From Blastocladiella emersonii ATCC 22665 (taxonomy: Eukaryota > Blastocladiomycota > Blastocladiomycetes > Blastocladiales > Blastocladiaceae): a stretch of DNA of 64,000 nucleotides. This document shows positions 52,974-63,273 of this stretch, piece after piece. The translations under genes were made by a program, and so were the position numbers. The notes beneath the pieces were generated by a model that was not told the DNA's origin, searched no databases, and saw nothing but the letters and a program-made list of their open reading frames with translations. Every line of letters starts with the position of its first letter. Position 1 is the first letter of the stretch. Location: positions 1,116,001 to 1,180,000 of the forward strand of contig JANHCV010000002.1 in the NCBI GenBank assembly GCA_025594325.1, read 5' to 3'.

Positions 52974-54475
52974 CACGTTTGTGACGCAACGCGACGCGAC
53001 GCGTTCGGGCTTGAACTCACCTCGCTTCCACCGCCACCGCCAACTCCCCCGATTTCTAGGCGAGCGCTACTACCGCGTCGTTCCCCCCGTCGGCGAGTTT
53101 GTTCCTGGCAAGATGGCCCTCGTGATCTTCGACGCCATTGCCGCTCGCATCTCGGGCAAGCGCCCCGAGGCTGGCAAGTCGTTCTTCACCCTCGGCAAGG
53201 CCCGCTACGGCGAGACCTTCGCCACGGAGGTCGGAGAGTTCGTGCGCATGGTTGGCGCTATCATTCCTATGCCTTTCGTGTGGATGGTGGTGCGTATTTC
53301 GTCGAGAAACCGATTGCCGACCGACCCGGGACCGAACCAGGACTGACCCCCGAACCCCCTCCCGACCCGATTTCGCAGTACGACCAGCAGTCGACCGAGT
53401 GGAACATGCAGTACGACCGCATGCACCAGTACTTTGGCGGTCTCTACATCAGCAACGAGCTGTGGAACTCGTTCATCAACCCTGGTGCGTTCCGACCCAA
53501 CCCTCTCGCTGCTACAGGTCGCTGACACACCTCTCCGCTCTCGCTGCCCTCCCCTAGTCCTGATTGTGCCCCTCGTCTTCATTATGTCGACCTACGTGTA
53601 CCCCGCCGTCGAGCGCGCCGGCGTCAAGGTCACCCCGCTCCGCCGCATGGGACTCGGCTTCTTCCTCGTTGCCTTCTCGTTCGTCATGAGCGGCTTCCTC
53701 CAGGGCATCGTCATCAACAACTTCAACGGCGAGGTCAACGACGACGGCATCCAGATCGTCCGCAGCAAGGAGGACTGCTCGACGTGCGTGCACGGCGCGT
53801 GGCAGCTGCCCCAGTGGTTCATGCTCTCGCTCGGCGAGGCCCTCTTCTCGCCCACGGGCAACGAGTTTGCGTACACGGAGGTGTCCAAGTCGCTCAAGGC
53901 GTTCGCCGCCTCGTTCTGGCTCGTCACGGTCGCGCTCGGCAACTTCATCATTGTGGTCTTCGAGGAGATTGCTGGCGAGGCCGAGTGGGCCGTCGGCCCC
54001 CTGGGCACCAAGCCCGCCAAGTACTACTTCTACTCGGCCGTCGCGTTCGCCGCCAACGTCTACTTTATCCTGTACGCGCGTGGCTTCCGCTACCGCGCGC
54101 AGTAAGTCGGGTGTCGCGTAGATCTCTCCTCTCCCTCCTCTCCTCGGCCTTGATGGCCTTTTTGAATATAGACCTTTCCCAATCTCCATCGAATCGTTGT
54201 CTTTCGGGCTTCCATTGTAAATCTCGCGAGAGTGCTGTAAATGAAGCATCATACCCGTGCGATGAGACATGGAGCGATGCCACGTCGTCAAAGGACCACG
54301 CGTCGAGCAACGGCATGAAAGACGCGTCGCGAAAACACGTGAGGTGCGAGACACTCGCAAATCTTCATGCGAAGCGGGCCAGGCGGACCCGCTTCGCGTT
54401 GTTTACAGGTAACGTACATAGCGTATGGCTTCCCTCATTTGAGGTGTTCGCAAGTCGTAACCTTGCAACTGCTCC
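52974..54475 (+). repeat. Long inverted repeat, copy 2 (PTR2 3' half and flank)
   Basis: Inverted partner of 35005-36490. Homology begins inside PTR2 intron 3 (cacgtttgtgacgc at about 52974), continues through exons 4-6 and the 3' flank, and fades by about 54475. From about 53138 to 54352 the two copies encode identical peptides in several overlapping frames. Outside that core, substitutions are frequent. Confidence 0.85.
53060..54105 (+). pseudogene. 5'-truncated duplicate of PTR2 (exons 4-6)
   Basis: Equivalents of PTR2 exons 4-6 at 53060-53289, 53379-53484 and 53558-54105, with introns and splice sites preserved (tttctag acceptor, gtgcgt donors). The protein differs from the full gene by one residue (GKMALVI versus GKMVLVI). 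Exons 1-3, which carry the first helices, the ExxER motif and the PTR2 signatures, are absent, and intron 3 starts without its donor. It cannot make a normal transporter. The open frames are explained by recent origin or gene conversion rather than by selection. A chimeric transcript from an upstream promoter cannot be excluded. Confidence 0.88.
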
Positions 54476-54609
54476 ACCGTGTGTGATCAAGCAAACGGAC
54501 CGGAAAACCTGTATTGACCGCCGAAACCCGCGAAGCCCGAGTCCGACTGGGTCCCCACATTTCTTGTACTGTGGCCCTAAGTGCCCTTTATACACCTGTA
54601 TTGCGCGGG
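54106..54609. other. 3' flank of truncated PTR2 copy / PMS2 downstream
   Basis: The first about 370 nt are the duplicated PTR2 3' flank including the gcgaaaacacgtg motif (54329-54341). The rest is unique sequence next to the PMS2 stop. No gene. Confidence 0.5.
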
Positions 54610-57518
54610 TCACAGACACATTGGCTCTGCCGCGAGGACACTCTTCGCGCAGTCGGCAGCGTCATCTTCCGCTTCCGCCGTTGTCGACAGGGAGTCCGTG
54701 ACGATCGTACCGGACCACGTCGGCCGGCTGCGCGAGCGCCACTGCTGCTTCCACCGTTCGACGCGAGGTAGCGCCGTTGCAGCATCAGCGTCGGACGCAT
54801 CGAGTGCTGGTTCGGCATCCAGCTTCTCGAGCGCCACGTCGCGCCAGTGGTCGAGGTCACGCAGGTCGAACAGAAACTGCGTCGTGGGTCGGCCGTGTGG
54901 ACAGTTCTACAGTTGCGGCGATGTGTGAGCGAGGCGAGATCCACCAACTGACAAAGCAGCCGAGACGTACCCATGGATGCCGCATCCCACTCAGCTGGTG
55001 CACGATACGGTGCTGGCGGCGCGTGTCGAGCGGCATCCCGATCATGACCGAGCTGCGGCACGCGCGCGACGCGTAGACGGCCTCGTCGCGGCTTGGCACG
55101 ATGGCGTCGGTGCTCGCCGCGGACTGGATCTTGAGCAGGACGTCGACGAGGTCGCGCACGCCCATGGGCGAGCCGCGGCCGTCGAGTGGGACCGCCTGGA
55201 GCATCCAGCCGCTGCCCGCATCGCCCTCGCCGTCGCCTTGCGCGGCAGCGGGTGAAACGTGGAACCCGGCGCGACAGACGCGCGGATCGTCGAGGAGGTA
55301 CACGAGGGCCGGGTCGAGGTCGATGCGGCGCGGGATCACGAGCGGCTGCACGCGCGGCGTGTGCTGCGTCAGGAGCCGCTCGTAGTTGAACTTTTCGTCG
55401 GCGGCGTGTTGGTCGACGAGAAACAGGTCGTAGCTCGACGCCGCCGTGTTGTTGGTCTCGCCGGCGTCCGACGACTCGGTCGCGGTGGGTTCCGTCGGCC
55501 GCGCGATCTGCACGACGAGGAAGCCGAGGTTGAACTGGCCGATCACGCGCATGCGGGCAAAGTCGTCGCGGCCCAGCGTGCGCAGCACACGCTCGTCGAC
55601 GGGCGTGTAGTCGGACACGTCGGGGAGCGCGGGGACGGCGTCCGTCGCTAGGTCGGCCGTAGGAGTGCCGGCCGCCGCGGGAGCGTGGTGACAGCCCTCG
55701 CCGTGGACGTGAGCGTGGTCGTGAGCGTGGCCGTCCTCGATCTCGCGCGAGGCCGCTGCGGCCGTATCCGCCGAGTCGACACCCTCACCGCCGTCGTCAT
55801 CGTCCATTCGGAGCGACGCGATCCGGCGGTGGTGCCGTTTCGCGCGTGGTGTAGCGTCAGGCGCCACGGACGCCGAGCCGCCATCGTTGAGCGCGTCGAG
55901 GCGACGCTTGAGGCGCAGGTTGCTGGCGGTGAGCACCGACACGGAAGCGACGGGGGATGGCTGAGACGAGCGCGAGGGTAGCTCGTGCGCGACTGGCGTT
56001 GAGGAAGTCGATTCAGCCGCGCGCTGCGAGGATGGTGCGGCTGTCGATTGAGTGAGGGGCACGACCTGCAGCGTCGTCGAGGCGGTCGAGAAGATCTTCT
56101 CGGACAGGTACGACTACACGCAGCGGGCAAGGGTGAGTGACGGTGCGTAGCTTGTCGTCGCGGGTAGCATCGCGCACCTTGAGTGCGTCGAGTAGGTCCG
56201 CCTCGTGGACGAGAATGACGGTGCTAGAAGAGAACGGTCAGCAGCAAATCGAGTCTCGGCAAACAAGCGGAGGAGCGGTACCGCTTGTCGGGCGTGACGT
56301 TCACGTCGACCTCGGTCGCGGCAGCAATGATGTTGAGCACGAAGCTCAGAGTCTGGCTCTGGAACATCTCGCGGTAGCACGCCGTGACGAGGCGCGATAC
56401 CTAGCGATAGGACGAACAATCGCGTTAGCATAGCATAGCAGAAGCAAACCGAGACGAGCCACGTACCTTGGGGATATCGACGGGCCGGCCATTGAGGTAC
56501 AGAAACTGTCGGTCGGCGGTTGGGCGGCCAGGACCAGCCGTGACGCCGCCGACCACGCGGAGCCCAGTCTCGGGGTGCTCCAGCTCGACCTCGCGCCAGT
56601 TCTTGATGGCGGCAGCGTCAAAGATGGCGGTCAGGTTGGCAGTGACGGGCTTACCGACGAAGTTGCCGGGCGGGGGCGGAGGTGTCGTGAAGACGGTCGA
56701 CTTTTTGCCGCTACACAGCCGCAGTCAGTGAGCCAGGTCCGGAGCGTGAGATGATGACGCAAGTTCGTACGCAGCAGTAACGTGGACGAGAGTCACCCGA
56801 GCACCCGTAGCGATGACGGCGTACTGCTGGACCATGGCGACGGTGCGGAGGTACTCGCGCTTAGCGTTGGAGCGGAACTCGGAGGCGCGGACGGGGAGCG
56901 CGTCGAACAGGTTCTCGATGGACACGGTGGTCCCCTGCATGGCGGCGGCCGGCGTGGTGCTGGCCACGGCGCCGCGCGCATCGAACACGAGCTTCGAGCC
57001 GTGCGGCTGGCCGGCGGCGCACGTGGTCATGGATACGGTGGCTAGCGCGCACAGAGACGAGAGCGCTTCGCCGCGGAAACCGAAGCCGGTGGTGGCAACG
57101 TTGTCGAGCTCGTCAAACTCGCGCAGCTTCGAGGTGGCCGACTTGACGGCGACGGTGGCAAAGTCCGACGGCTCGATGCCCGACCCGTTGTCCGAGACGT
57201 GCACGCCGCCGAGACCGTAGTTGTGGATGCGGACCTCTACGTGCGATCAGCGTCAGCATCCGAGGCTCACAGGTTGCAGGGCGAGTGCGGACCGACGGAG
57301 GTGGCCTTGGCGTCGAGCGCGTTCTCGACGAGCTCCTTGACGGCAGTAGCGAGGTCTGGGATGACCTGGTTGGCGCATATCCGCAGTGCCGTGTCCGAGT
57401 CCATGGCACGGATCGAGCGGCCGCGCGAAGTCGGGGTCGACGACCATGACGATGAGTTGGCGGTGCTGCTCCGCCTCGGCGTGGTGGCAGCACTCGCTGG
57501 AGACGACAAGAGCTTCAT
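54610..57518 (-). CDS. PMS2: DNA mismatch repair protein PMS2 (yeast PMS1), MutL-alpha subunit
   Basis: MutL homologue partnering MLH1 in mismatch repair. My model has seven exons: 57518-57293, 57236-56771, 56710-56467, 56400-56282, 56223-56178, 56113-54971 and 54906-54610 (846 residues). GHKL ATPase motifs: ELVENALDAKA, DNGSGI and TTGFGFRGEALSSL. The VDVNVTPDKR segment spans the intron after exon 4. The C-terminal endonuclease signature DQHAADEKFNYE (DQHAx2Ex4E) plus ACRSSVMIG and CPHGRPT (across the last intron) mark it as PMS2 rather than MLH1 and nuclease-competent. The start is uncertain: ATG 57404 would remove residues aligned in the family, so I prefer 57518. Confidence 0.93.
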
Positions 57519-57729
57519 GGTTCCTGTTGCATTGAGTGATCCATGGGTTTCCGTCGTGTGTGGTTCGGAGAGAGAGCAGGGCAGGTCGTGAGTCGCAGCC
57601 TGCAGCGGTGCAGCCACAGCGCGAGGCCGACGCGTGACGCGTCGCTTCGCCAAGTCTTCAAGGCCGCCACCAACCCACTCTCTCCTCTCCTCTCCTCTCC
57701 TGTCTAGAAAGCCAGCCCATGCAACTCGA

Positions 57730-59321
57730 ATGAACATGCACTCGACGCCCAACTACGTGCTGCCGGCGCCCGTCACCGTCATCATCTCGGCCGCGTGCAC
57801 GCTGCCGAAGCGCGTACGCCTTCGACCGCGACGGCCCGAACCACCGCGAAGCTGACTGACCCCAGTAAACAAACGTAGTCGGTCGTGCCGCCGGACATCT
57901 TCAACTGCCGCGACCTGTCCTCGCTCGCCGCGCTCGCCGACGCGTCGGCCGAGAAGGCGCTCATTGAAGCGTACGCCCGGCGCAAGGCGACGCTCGCCGA
58001 CGAGGACGCCGCGCACGCCAAGCGCGTTGAGCGCACGCTCGCCAACCACCGGTCCGCCGAGATTGCCGCCCTGACCAACACGGGCCCCGACGACACCGGC
58101 AGCGGCAGCGCGCCCACCGACGCCAAGCTGGGCGCCACGACTGGGTCGGCGACCGTCCCCGTCCAGCGCGCGCCCGAAAAGTCCAAGTCAGCCATCGACC
58201 TGTCCGAGTTCGAACCCTCGACCGCGCCGCTCGACCCGTGGGACGCGGCCGAGGCCAGCAGCAACACCACGTCGGGCGGCGCGGGGCAGGGGTCTGACGA
58301 GGACTGGCGCCAGCTGCAACGCATCATGATGGGCCACCAGGCGCCTGTTGCGCGCCTCGGTAGCGGCAGCCAGCTCGTGGGCTCGAGTAACAGCGGAGTT
58401 TCGGCCTCGTCCACGCCGCTGTCCCACGCGACGACGATCCCGAATGCTGGTGCGACCCCACCGCCGCCGCAGTCCGTCGGCGCTTCCCCGCACTACCACC
58501 TCATGGCCGGCAACGGTCCTGCACCGGGAACCTCGATCACCCCGCCGATCCCGCCGCGCAACCCGCACCAGCGCCTCGCCGCCATCGAGCGGCCCGCGAG
58601 CGTCAACGGGCCCATCATGATGCCGCCCGCTCCCTCGGCGTACCCCGCTCATGCCGGTGCGGGATACGCCGCGATGCAGATGCCGGGGTACGTCCAGGTC
58701 GGCGGTCCCGCGGCACCGGGCTCCATGGCGATGCCGGCACCGGCACCAATGCCTGCGCCGCAGTTGCCGACCCGGTCGTCGACCACGAGCGTCCCTGTCA
58801 CGACGACCGGTGGGAGCAACTCGCCGGGAACCAACCGCCGCCCCAACAAGCTCCCGCCGCCCGCACCCGGCGCACCTGGCGGCGGTGGCGCTCGCCCCGT
58901 CCCGCGCGACCTCCCACCCAACCACCACGGCCTCTTCTACTCGCTGCTCGATATGGGGTTCGGCCAGGACGCCATTGAGCTCGCAATCGCCACGTTTGCC
59001 GATCACACCAAGCGGGTACGTTCTGTTCGCGACTCTTCTCCACCAACGCGACTAACGCTCTACGTGTAGGTGACCGACTTCTGCCTGCTGTTCCCGTCCC
59101 TCCCGCCGCTCCCGCCGCGCCGCGACGTCGTGACGGCGCTGCACACGTTGTACAACGCGTACCACCCCAAGGAGCCCTCGGCCACCGCCGTCAAGGACCA
59201 CCTGTGCGCCTTCACGCGGCTGCGCGACATGGGGTTCGCCGCCGACGCCGTGGCCACGGCGCTCGTCGTCGTCAAGGGCAACGAGCAGGAGGCGCTCGAG
59301 ATGTTGATGAGCAGCGCGTGA
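57730..59321 (+). CDS. Double-UBA protein, possibly UBAP1-like ESCRT-I subunit
   Basis: 490 residues in three exons: 57730-57813, 57879-59015 and 59070-59321, frame kept (gtacgc..tag, gtacgt..tag). A short N-terminal segment leads to SVVPPDIFNCRDLSSL and a helical EKALIEAYARRKATLADE region. Then comes a long Pro/Gly/Ala-rich linker. The C-terminus has two UBA-like modules, LFYSLLDMGFGQDAIELAIATF and LRDMGFAADAVATALVVVKG, with a proline-rich link (FPSLPPLPPRR). The tandem UBA arrangement recalls UBAP1. The N-terminal UMA box is not evident, so the ESCRT-I assignment is tentative and ubiquitin binding is the safer call. Confidence 0.75.
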
Positions 59322-59424
59322 TGCATGGTGGCGAGGAATTTACAGTGACTTGTATTATGTACAGAGGGGGGATATGCGTGTGCTTTACATGGATCGAGAG
59401 GGAGGAGGGAGGCCAGCACCCGAC

Positions 59425-60916
59425 TCAGAAGCTCCTGCGCAGGACCAGGACGTGGCCTGCCGCGACCATGGCCATCATGAGGAGCAGCGAGATGAAGACA
59501 ATGTGGCCTTCGTCGGCTACAGGGCAAATTGGGGTCGGTCAGCATCGCGGTTCGAGAGATCAAGTACTGGGGAAGGAAACGTACTAAATCCAGCCTCAGG
59601 GTGAGGCATGCCCGGGACTTGTGTCTCAAGCCCGAACACGGCCGAGATCCCCGTCACGGGCACGAACGCGGCGCCAATCAGACTCATGGTACGCATCTTC
59701 TGCTCGCTGTCACGCGACGCGGCCGACGTGCGCCAGGTGATGCGCGTGTGGTAGTCGGCGTGGGCCGTCGTGAGCGTCTCCTTGACCATGGCCAGCGCGT
59801 GCTTCATGGTGACGATCCGGTCGAGCACGTCGCGCAGGTACACCTGCGTGGCCGGCTGGAAGTAGGCGAACTTGCGCTTGAGCATGCGCTTGATCAGCTC
59901 CTCCTTGGCCGCCAGTAGCCGCCCGATCTGCGCCGTGCGCTTGGTCCCGCACCGGACGCGCTCCAGCAGCGCCTCGGTCGCGTCCGTCGCGAGGTCCTCG
60001 GTGCCCGTCGCCTGCCGCTCCAGCTCGTCGGCCTCGGCCTCGATCCCGCGCAGCGTCGGCTGCGCCCCGTCCACCATGTCCGATACCACCGCGTACGCGA
60101 CCCAGTCGGGCGCCAGCGCGCACGCGCCGCTCGGGCCCGCGGCGACGGGCGAGAGCAGCGAGCTGCGCTTGTTGGCGGACGGCTGCTGCGCGGCGCGCTG
60201 CTGCTGCTTGCGCCCGGTGCCGTCGTCGTCACCGCACAGGCCCGGCGACATGAGCAGGCGCAGCAGCACGTTGAACGTGTGGCGCAGAGGCTCGCGGCGC
60301 ACCGTGATGACGCAGTCGGCGAACAGCAGCACGTGGTAGTAGGTCTCGCGCAGCGCCATGTCGTCGACGATGCTCTCGGCGTTGTCGGCCAGCGTCGCCA
60401 GGCTCAGGTACAGGTAGTGGTCGTACACCTCGCACTTCTCGCGCACGTCGCCCGTAAGCAGGCCGTCGATGCACACCGGGTGGATCCGGAAGATCTGAGC
60501 GAGCACGGCCAGGTCGGCCGCCGACGGCTGGAACAGGTCGAGCCAGAAGGGCGCCGACGCGACGCGGTCCAGGCCCGCGGCACCGCCCATGGGCGGCAGC
60601 ACGTTGCTCAGGACTTTGCTGAGCGTGTTGCCCTGCATCATGCCCGTCGCCGCCGTGAAGAAGGTGAACTTGTTCTGCGGGTTGAACGACTATAGTCGGG
60701 GCGAACCGTCAGTGTCGTCGCATCAGCTGTGGCGGCGCGATTTGTGGCACGTACGCGTCGGAGCGAAGCCGTCTTGCTGTCGACCGTCGCCGCCAGCGGC
60801 GCGCCCGAGGGGTACACGGCATCCCTGCCAAACACGGACTGCGCGAGTGCCGCCGTCGCGGACGGGCTCGCGTGGACCGAGAAGTAGGAGGAGAGGAGTT
60901 GGTAGTCGATTGACAT
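59425..60916 (-). CDS. CorA-type divalent cation transporter paralogue A (GMN lost)
   Basis: 452 residues in three exons: 60916-60755, 60689-59585 and 59516-59425. CorA-family layout: an N-terminal domain (FWLDLFQPSAADLAVLAQIF, YDHYLYLSLATL), a long coiled helix (FQPATQVYLRDVLDRIVTMK), TM1 (LIGAAFVPVTGISAVF) and TM2 (GHIVFISLLLMMAMVAAGHV). The selectivity signature GMN at the end of TM1 is replaced by GLE in VFGLETQVPG. Paralogue B has an intact GMN. It therefore may not conduct Mg2+ in the usual way. The intron between LRR and SFNP is absent from B. Divergent from B across 482 nt. Confidence 0.85.
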
Positions 60917-61398
60917 GGTTGGAAGGTTGTGATCGGTCGAGTGATGGGACGCGTCCAGCGCGGGGGGAAACAGTAGACTGCGGGAGGACGGAGGGGGATC
61001 CGTGCTTCTTGTACCTCTCGCACGCACACAGGGAGAGCAGACAATGACGTCGAGTCCCGGCGATCCGCGCGCCAAGTGCCACGAGCCCCGTCCGCGCCAC
61101 ACGAACGCCGATGCAGTTGATGAGATCGGCGCTGCGCCACCACGCTGCGGTCATTGAAGGCTTAACGTCAAGCATTCGCGCCAGCTCGGTCGATTTGATC
61201 ACTGACTTCAGCCTGCGCTTCCCCTCGGATTCACGCCCTCCGCTATTCTTGTCGCCGCCACGCGGAGACTACAAGACCCGTCGCATCCCCGCCCTCCCCT
61301 TCCCTCGTGGCCCCTTTTGCTTCGAGCTGGCCTCGAGCATACCCTTCCAAAAGCGGCTGGCTCGCTCCTCACTCCTCACACCACCATCAACCTCAACC
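60917..61398. other. Bidirectional promoter of the CorA pair
   Basis: A 482-nt spacer between the head-to-head CorA paralogues. GC-rich with pyrimidine-rich ends near both ATGs. No other feature seen. Confidence 0.5.
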
Positions 61399-62959
61399 AT
61401 GTCCGTGTACGAGACCCGCGGGCTCGCGCAGCAGCGCGCGCCGCCGTCGCGCCCGCCGCGGACCGAGACCAGCACGGCGTCGGTCGACTTCAACATGCTG
61501 GCCAAGTACCTGGCGGGCGGCGAGAGCGCGGCGGCCGAGTTTGCGCACCAGGTGTTCGGCAAGGACCCGTACACGTCGGCGACGGGCGTGCCGCTCGCGT
61601 CGTCCATGGCCATGTCCTCGGCCAAGCTCGGCATGAGCTTCGACCCGCACGCCAAGTTCACCTTCTTCTCGGCGTCGCGCGGCCTGCTCCAGGGCGAGTC
61701 GCTCAGCATGGTCCGCGACCTCCTCACGCCCGTCCCGATCCAGGATTACCAGGTCAGCAACGTGCCCAACCTCGTGTCGTCGTTCTCGTCCGATAACGAC
61801 CCCGGCTGGTGGCACGACCCGTCGCCCACGAGCACCACGTCGGGCCACCACGACCCGGCGGCGCCGCACCAGCCGACGTGCATGGGCGTGGAGCCCTTCT
61901 GGCTCGACATCACGGCCCCGCAGAGCGTCGATCTCGCGCTGTTGACCAAGGTGTTTGACGTGCACCCGCTGACGATCGAGGACATGGCGACCGACGACGC
62001 GCGCGAAAAGTCGGAGATCTACGACCACTACCTGTACCTGGCGCTCAAGACGCCGTCCGACGCGGCGGCCGCGTCGTCGGTCGACGACGGGTCCGTGTCG
62101 GCGACGATGCGCGAGACGACCGTGTTCGTGCTCCTGTTCCGCGAGTGCATCGTCACGGTGCACCTCGAGCCTGTGCGCCACGCGTTCAACGTCGCGGTTC
62201 GGCTTATGACGGCGCCGGGGCTCTCGGCGGGCGCGACCGCGGCCGCGGCGCTCGACAGCAAGGCGGCCATGGGGCGGCCGCAGGTATGGCTCGCGCCCGA
62301 TTGGGTCCTGTACACGGTGCTCGACGACATCATCGAGTCGATGCGGCCCGTGATCCACGGCATCGACGGCGCGGTCGAGGGCATCGAGCGGCAGGTGCAG
62401 GTCGCGGACGTGAACGGCGAGAACGAGACGCTGCTGCGGCGGATCCGGCGCACGGGCAAGCGCGTCGGGCAGCTTGTGCACCTGCTCCATCGAAAGGAGG
62501 AGGTGGTCAAGTCGCTGTCGCACCGCAGCTCGCGGTACATCCACCCGGCTACGGTCGTGTACCTGCGCGACATCTTCGACCACATTGTCACGCTGCAGCA
62601 CTCGCTGGCGGCGACCAAGGACGCGCTCAACACGGCCAACGGCAACTTCAAGTCGCACCTCGAGCTCACCATGTCCAAGATGTCGCACAACATGAACGTC
62701 AGCATGAAACAGATCACGATCATGGGCGCCGCGTTCATGCCCATCACGGCCAGTACGTGCTGATCGCTCACTCTCGCGCGTGTGATGGTTCGCTGACGCA
62801 TCTCTCGCACGCTCTGTAGTCGCCGGTATCTTCGGCATGAACGTGCGCATCCCGGGGCATCACGAGTTTAACCCACAGGACGTCAATTACGTCTACTTCT
62901 GGTCCATCCTTGGCTTCATGATCGTCGTCTCGTTCACCTTCGTTTGGTGGCTGCGCTAA
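61399..62959 (+). CDS. CorA-type Mg2+ transporter paralogue B
   Basis: 497 residues in two exons, 61399-62752 and 62820-62959. Features of fungal CorA proteins: FWLDITAPQSVDLALLTKVF, IYDHYLYLALKT, YIHPATVVYLRDIFDHIVTL, and TM1 ending IFGMNVRIPG, where GMN is the ion-selectivity signature. TM2 is VYFWSILGFMIVVSFTFVWW. The intron falls just before the GMN motif, so splicing is needed for a working pore. It is collinear with paralogue A except at the GMN site and intron positions. The start MSVYETRGLAQQ is the first ATG after the promoter region. Confidence 0.9.
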
Positions 62960-63273
62960 ACTCGCGGCACGTTGCCTTGTTTGTGAACTTGTACATATCA
63001 TACATTCATTCGATCCAGATCCGCGTGCGGCGATCAGAGTGCAGGATTTGGACGCGCCGCTGGCGAAGGCGCGAGACAGAACGCGAGACGCGTCTCGCAG
63101 CGGCGCACGTGCGCAACTCCAACGCGTTTCAGCTTCCAGCGACCAAGCGCATCGGCTCTCCCCTTCCTCCTCCCCTCGCTCCCCGCTCCACGGACCGCGT
63201 CCTTGTAATCCATGCATCGCTTTCAGGAGACTTGAAGGAAGCCGATCCAGTGACTCTTTCGCACACACTCACT
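62960..63273. other. Spacer CorA-B / F-BAR gene
   Basis: A 314-nt spacer. It contains the 16-bp perfect palindrome at 63083-63098 and the F-BAR gene promoter. No gene. Confidence 0.45.
63083..63098. repeat. 16-bp palindrome gcgagacgcgtctcgc
   Basis: Perfect inverted repeat. Partial versions recur in other spacers: gacgcgtctc at 7101, gagacgcatctcgc at 7263, cgcgagacgcg at 30391 and 50681. Could be a protein-binding site or a chance product of local base composition. Confidence 0.4.

Noticed and set aside
53060-54105. Calling the second PTR2 copy a functional short transporter
   Set aside because: It lacks exons 1-3 with the ExxER proton-coupling motif and both PTR2 signatures, and no replacement 5' exon is visible.
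57404-57404. PMS2 start at the inner ATG (MDSDTALRIC)
   Set aside because: Residues just upstream (SIRA) align with the conserved start of the ATPase domain in PMS2 proteins, so the upstream ATG at 57518 is preferred, though not proven.
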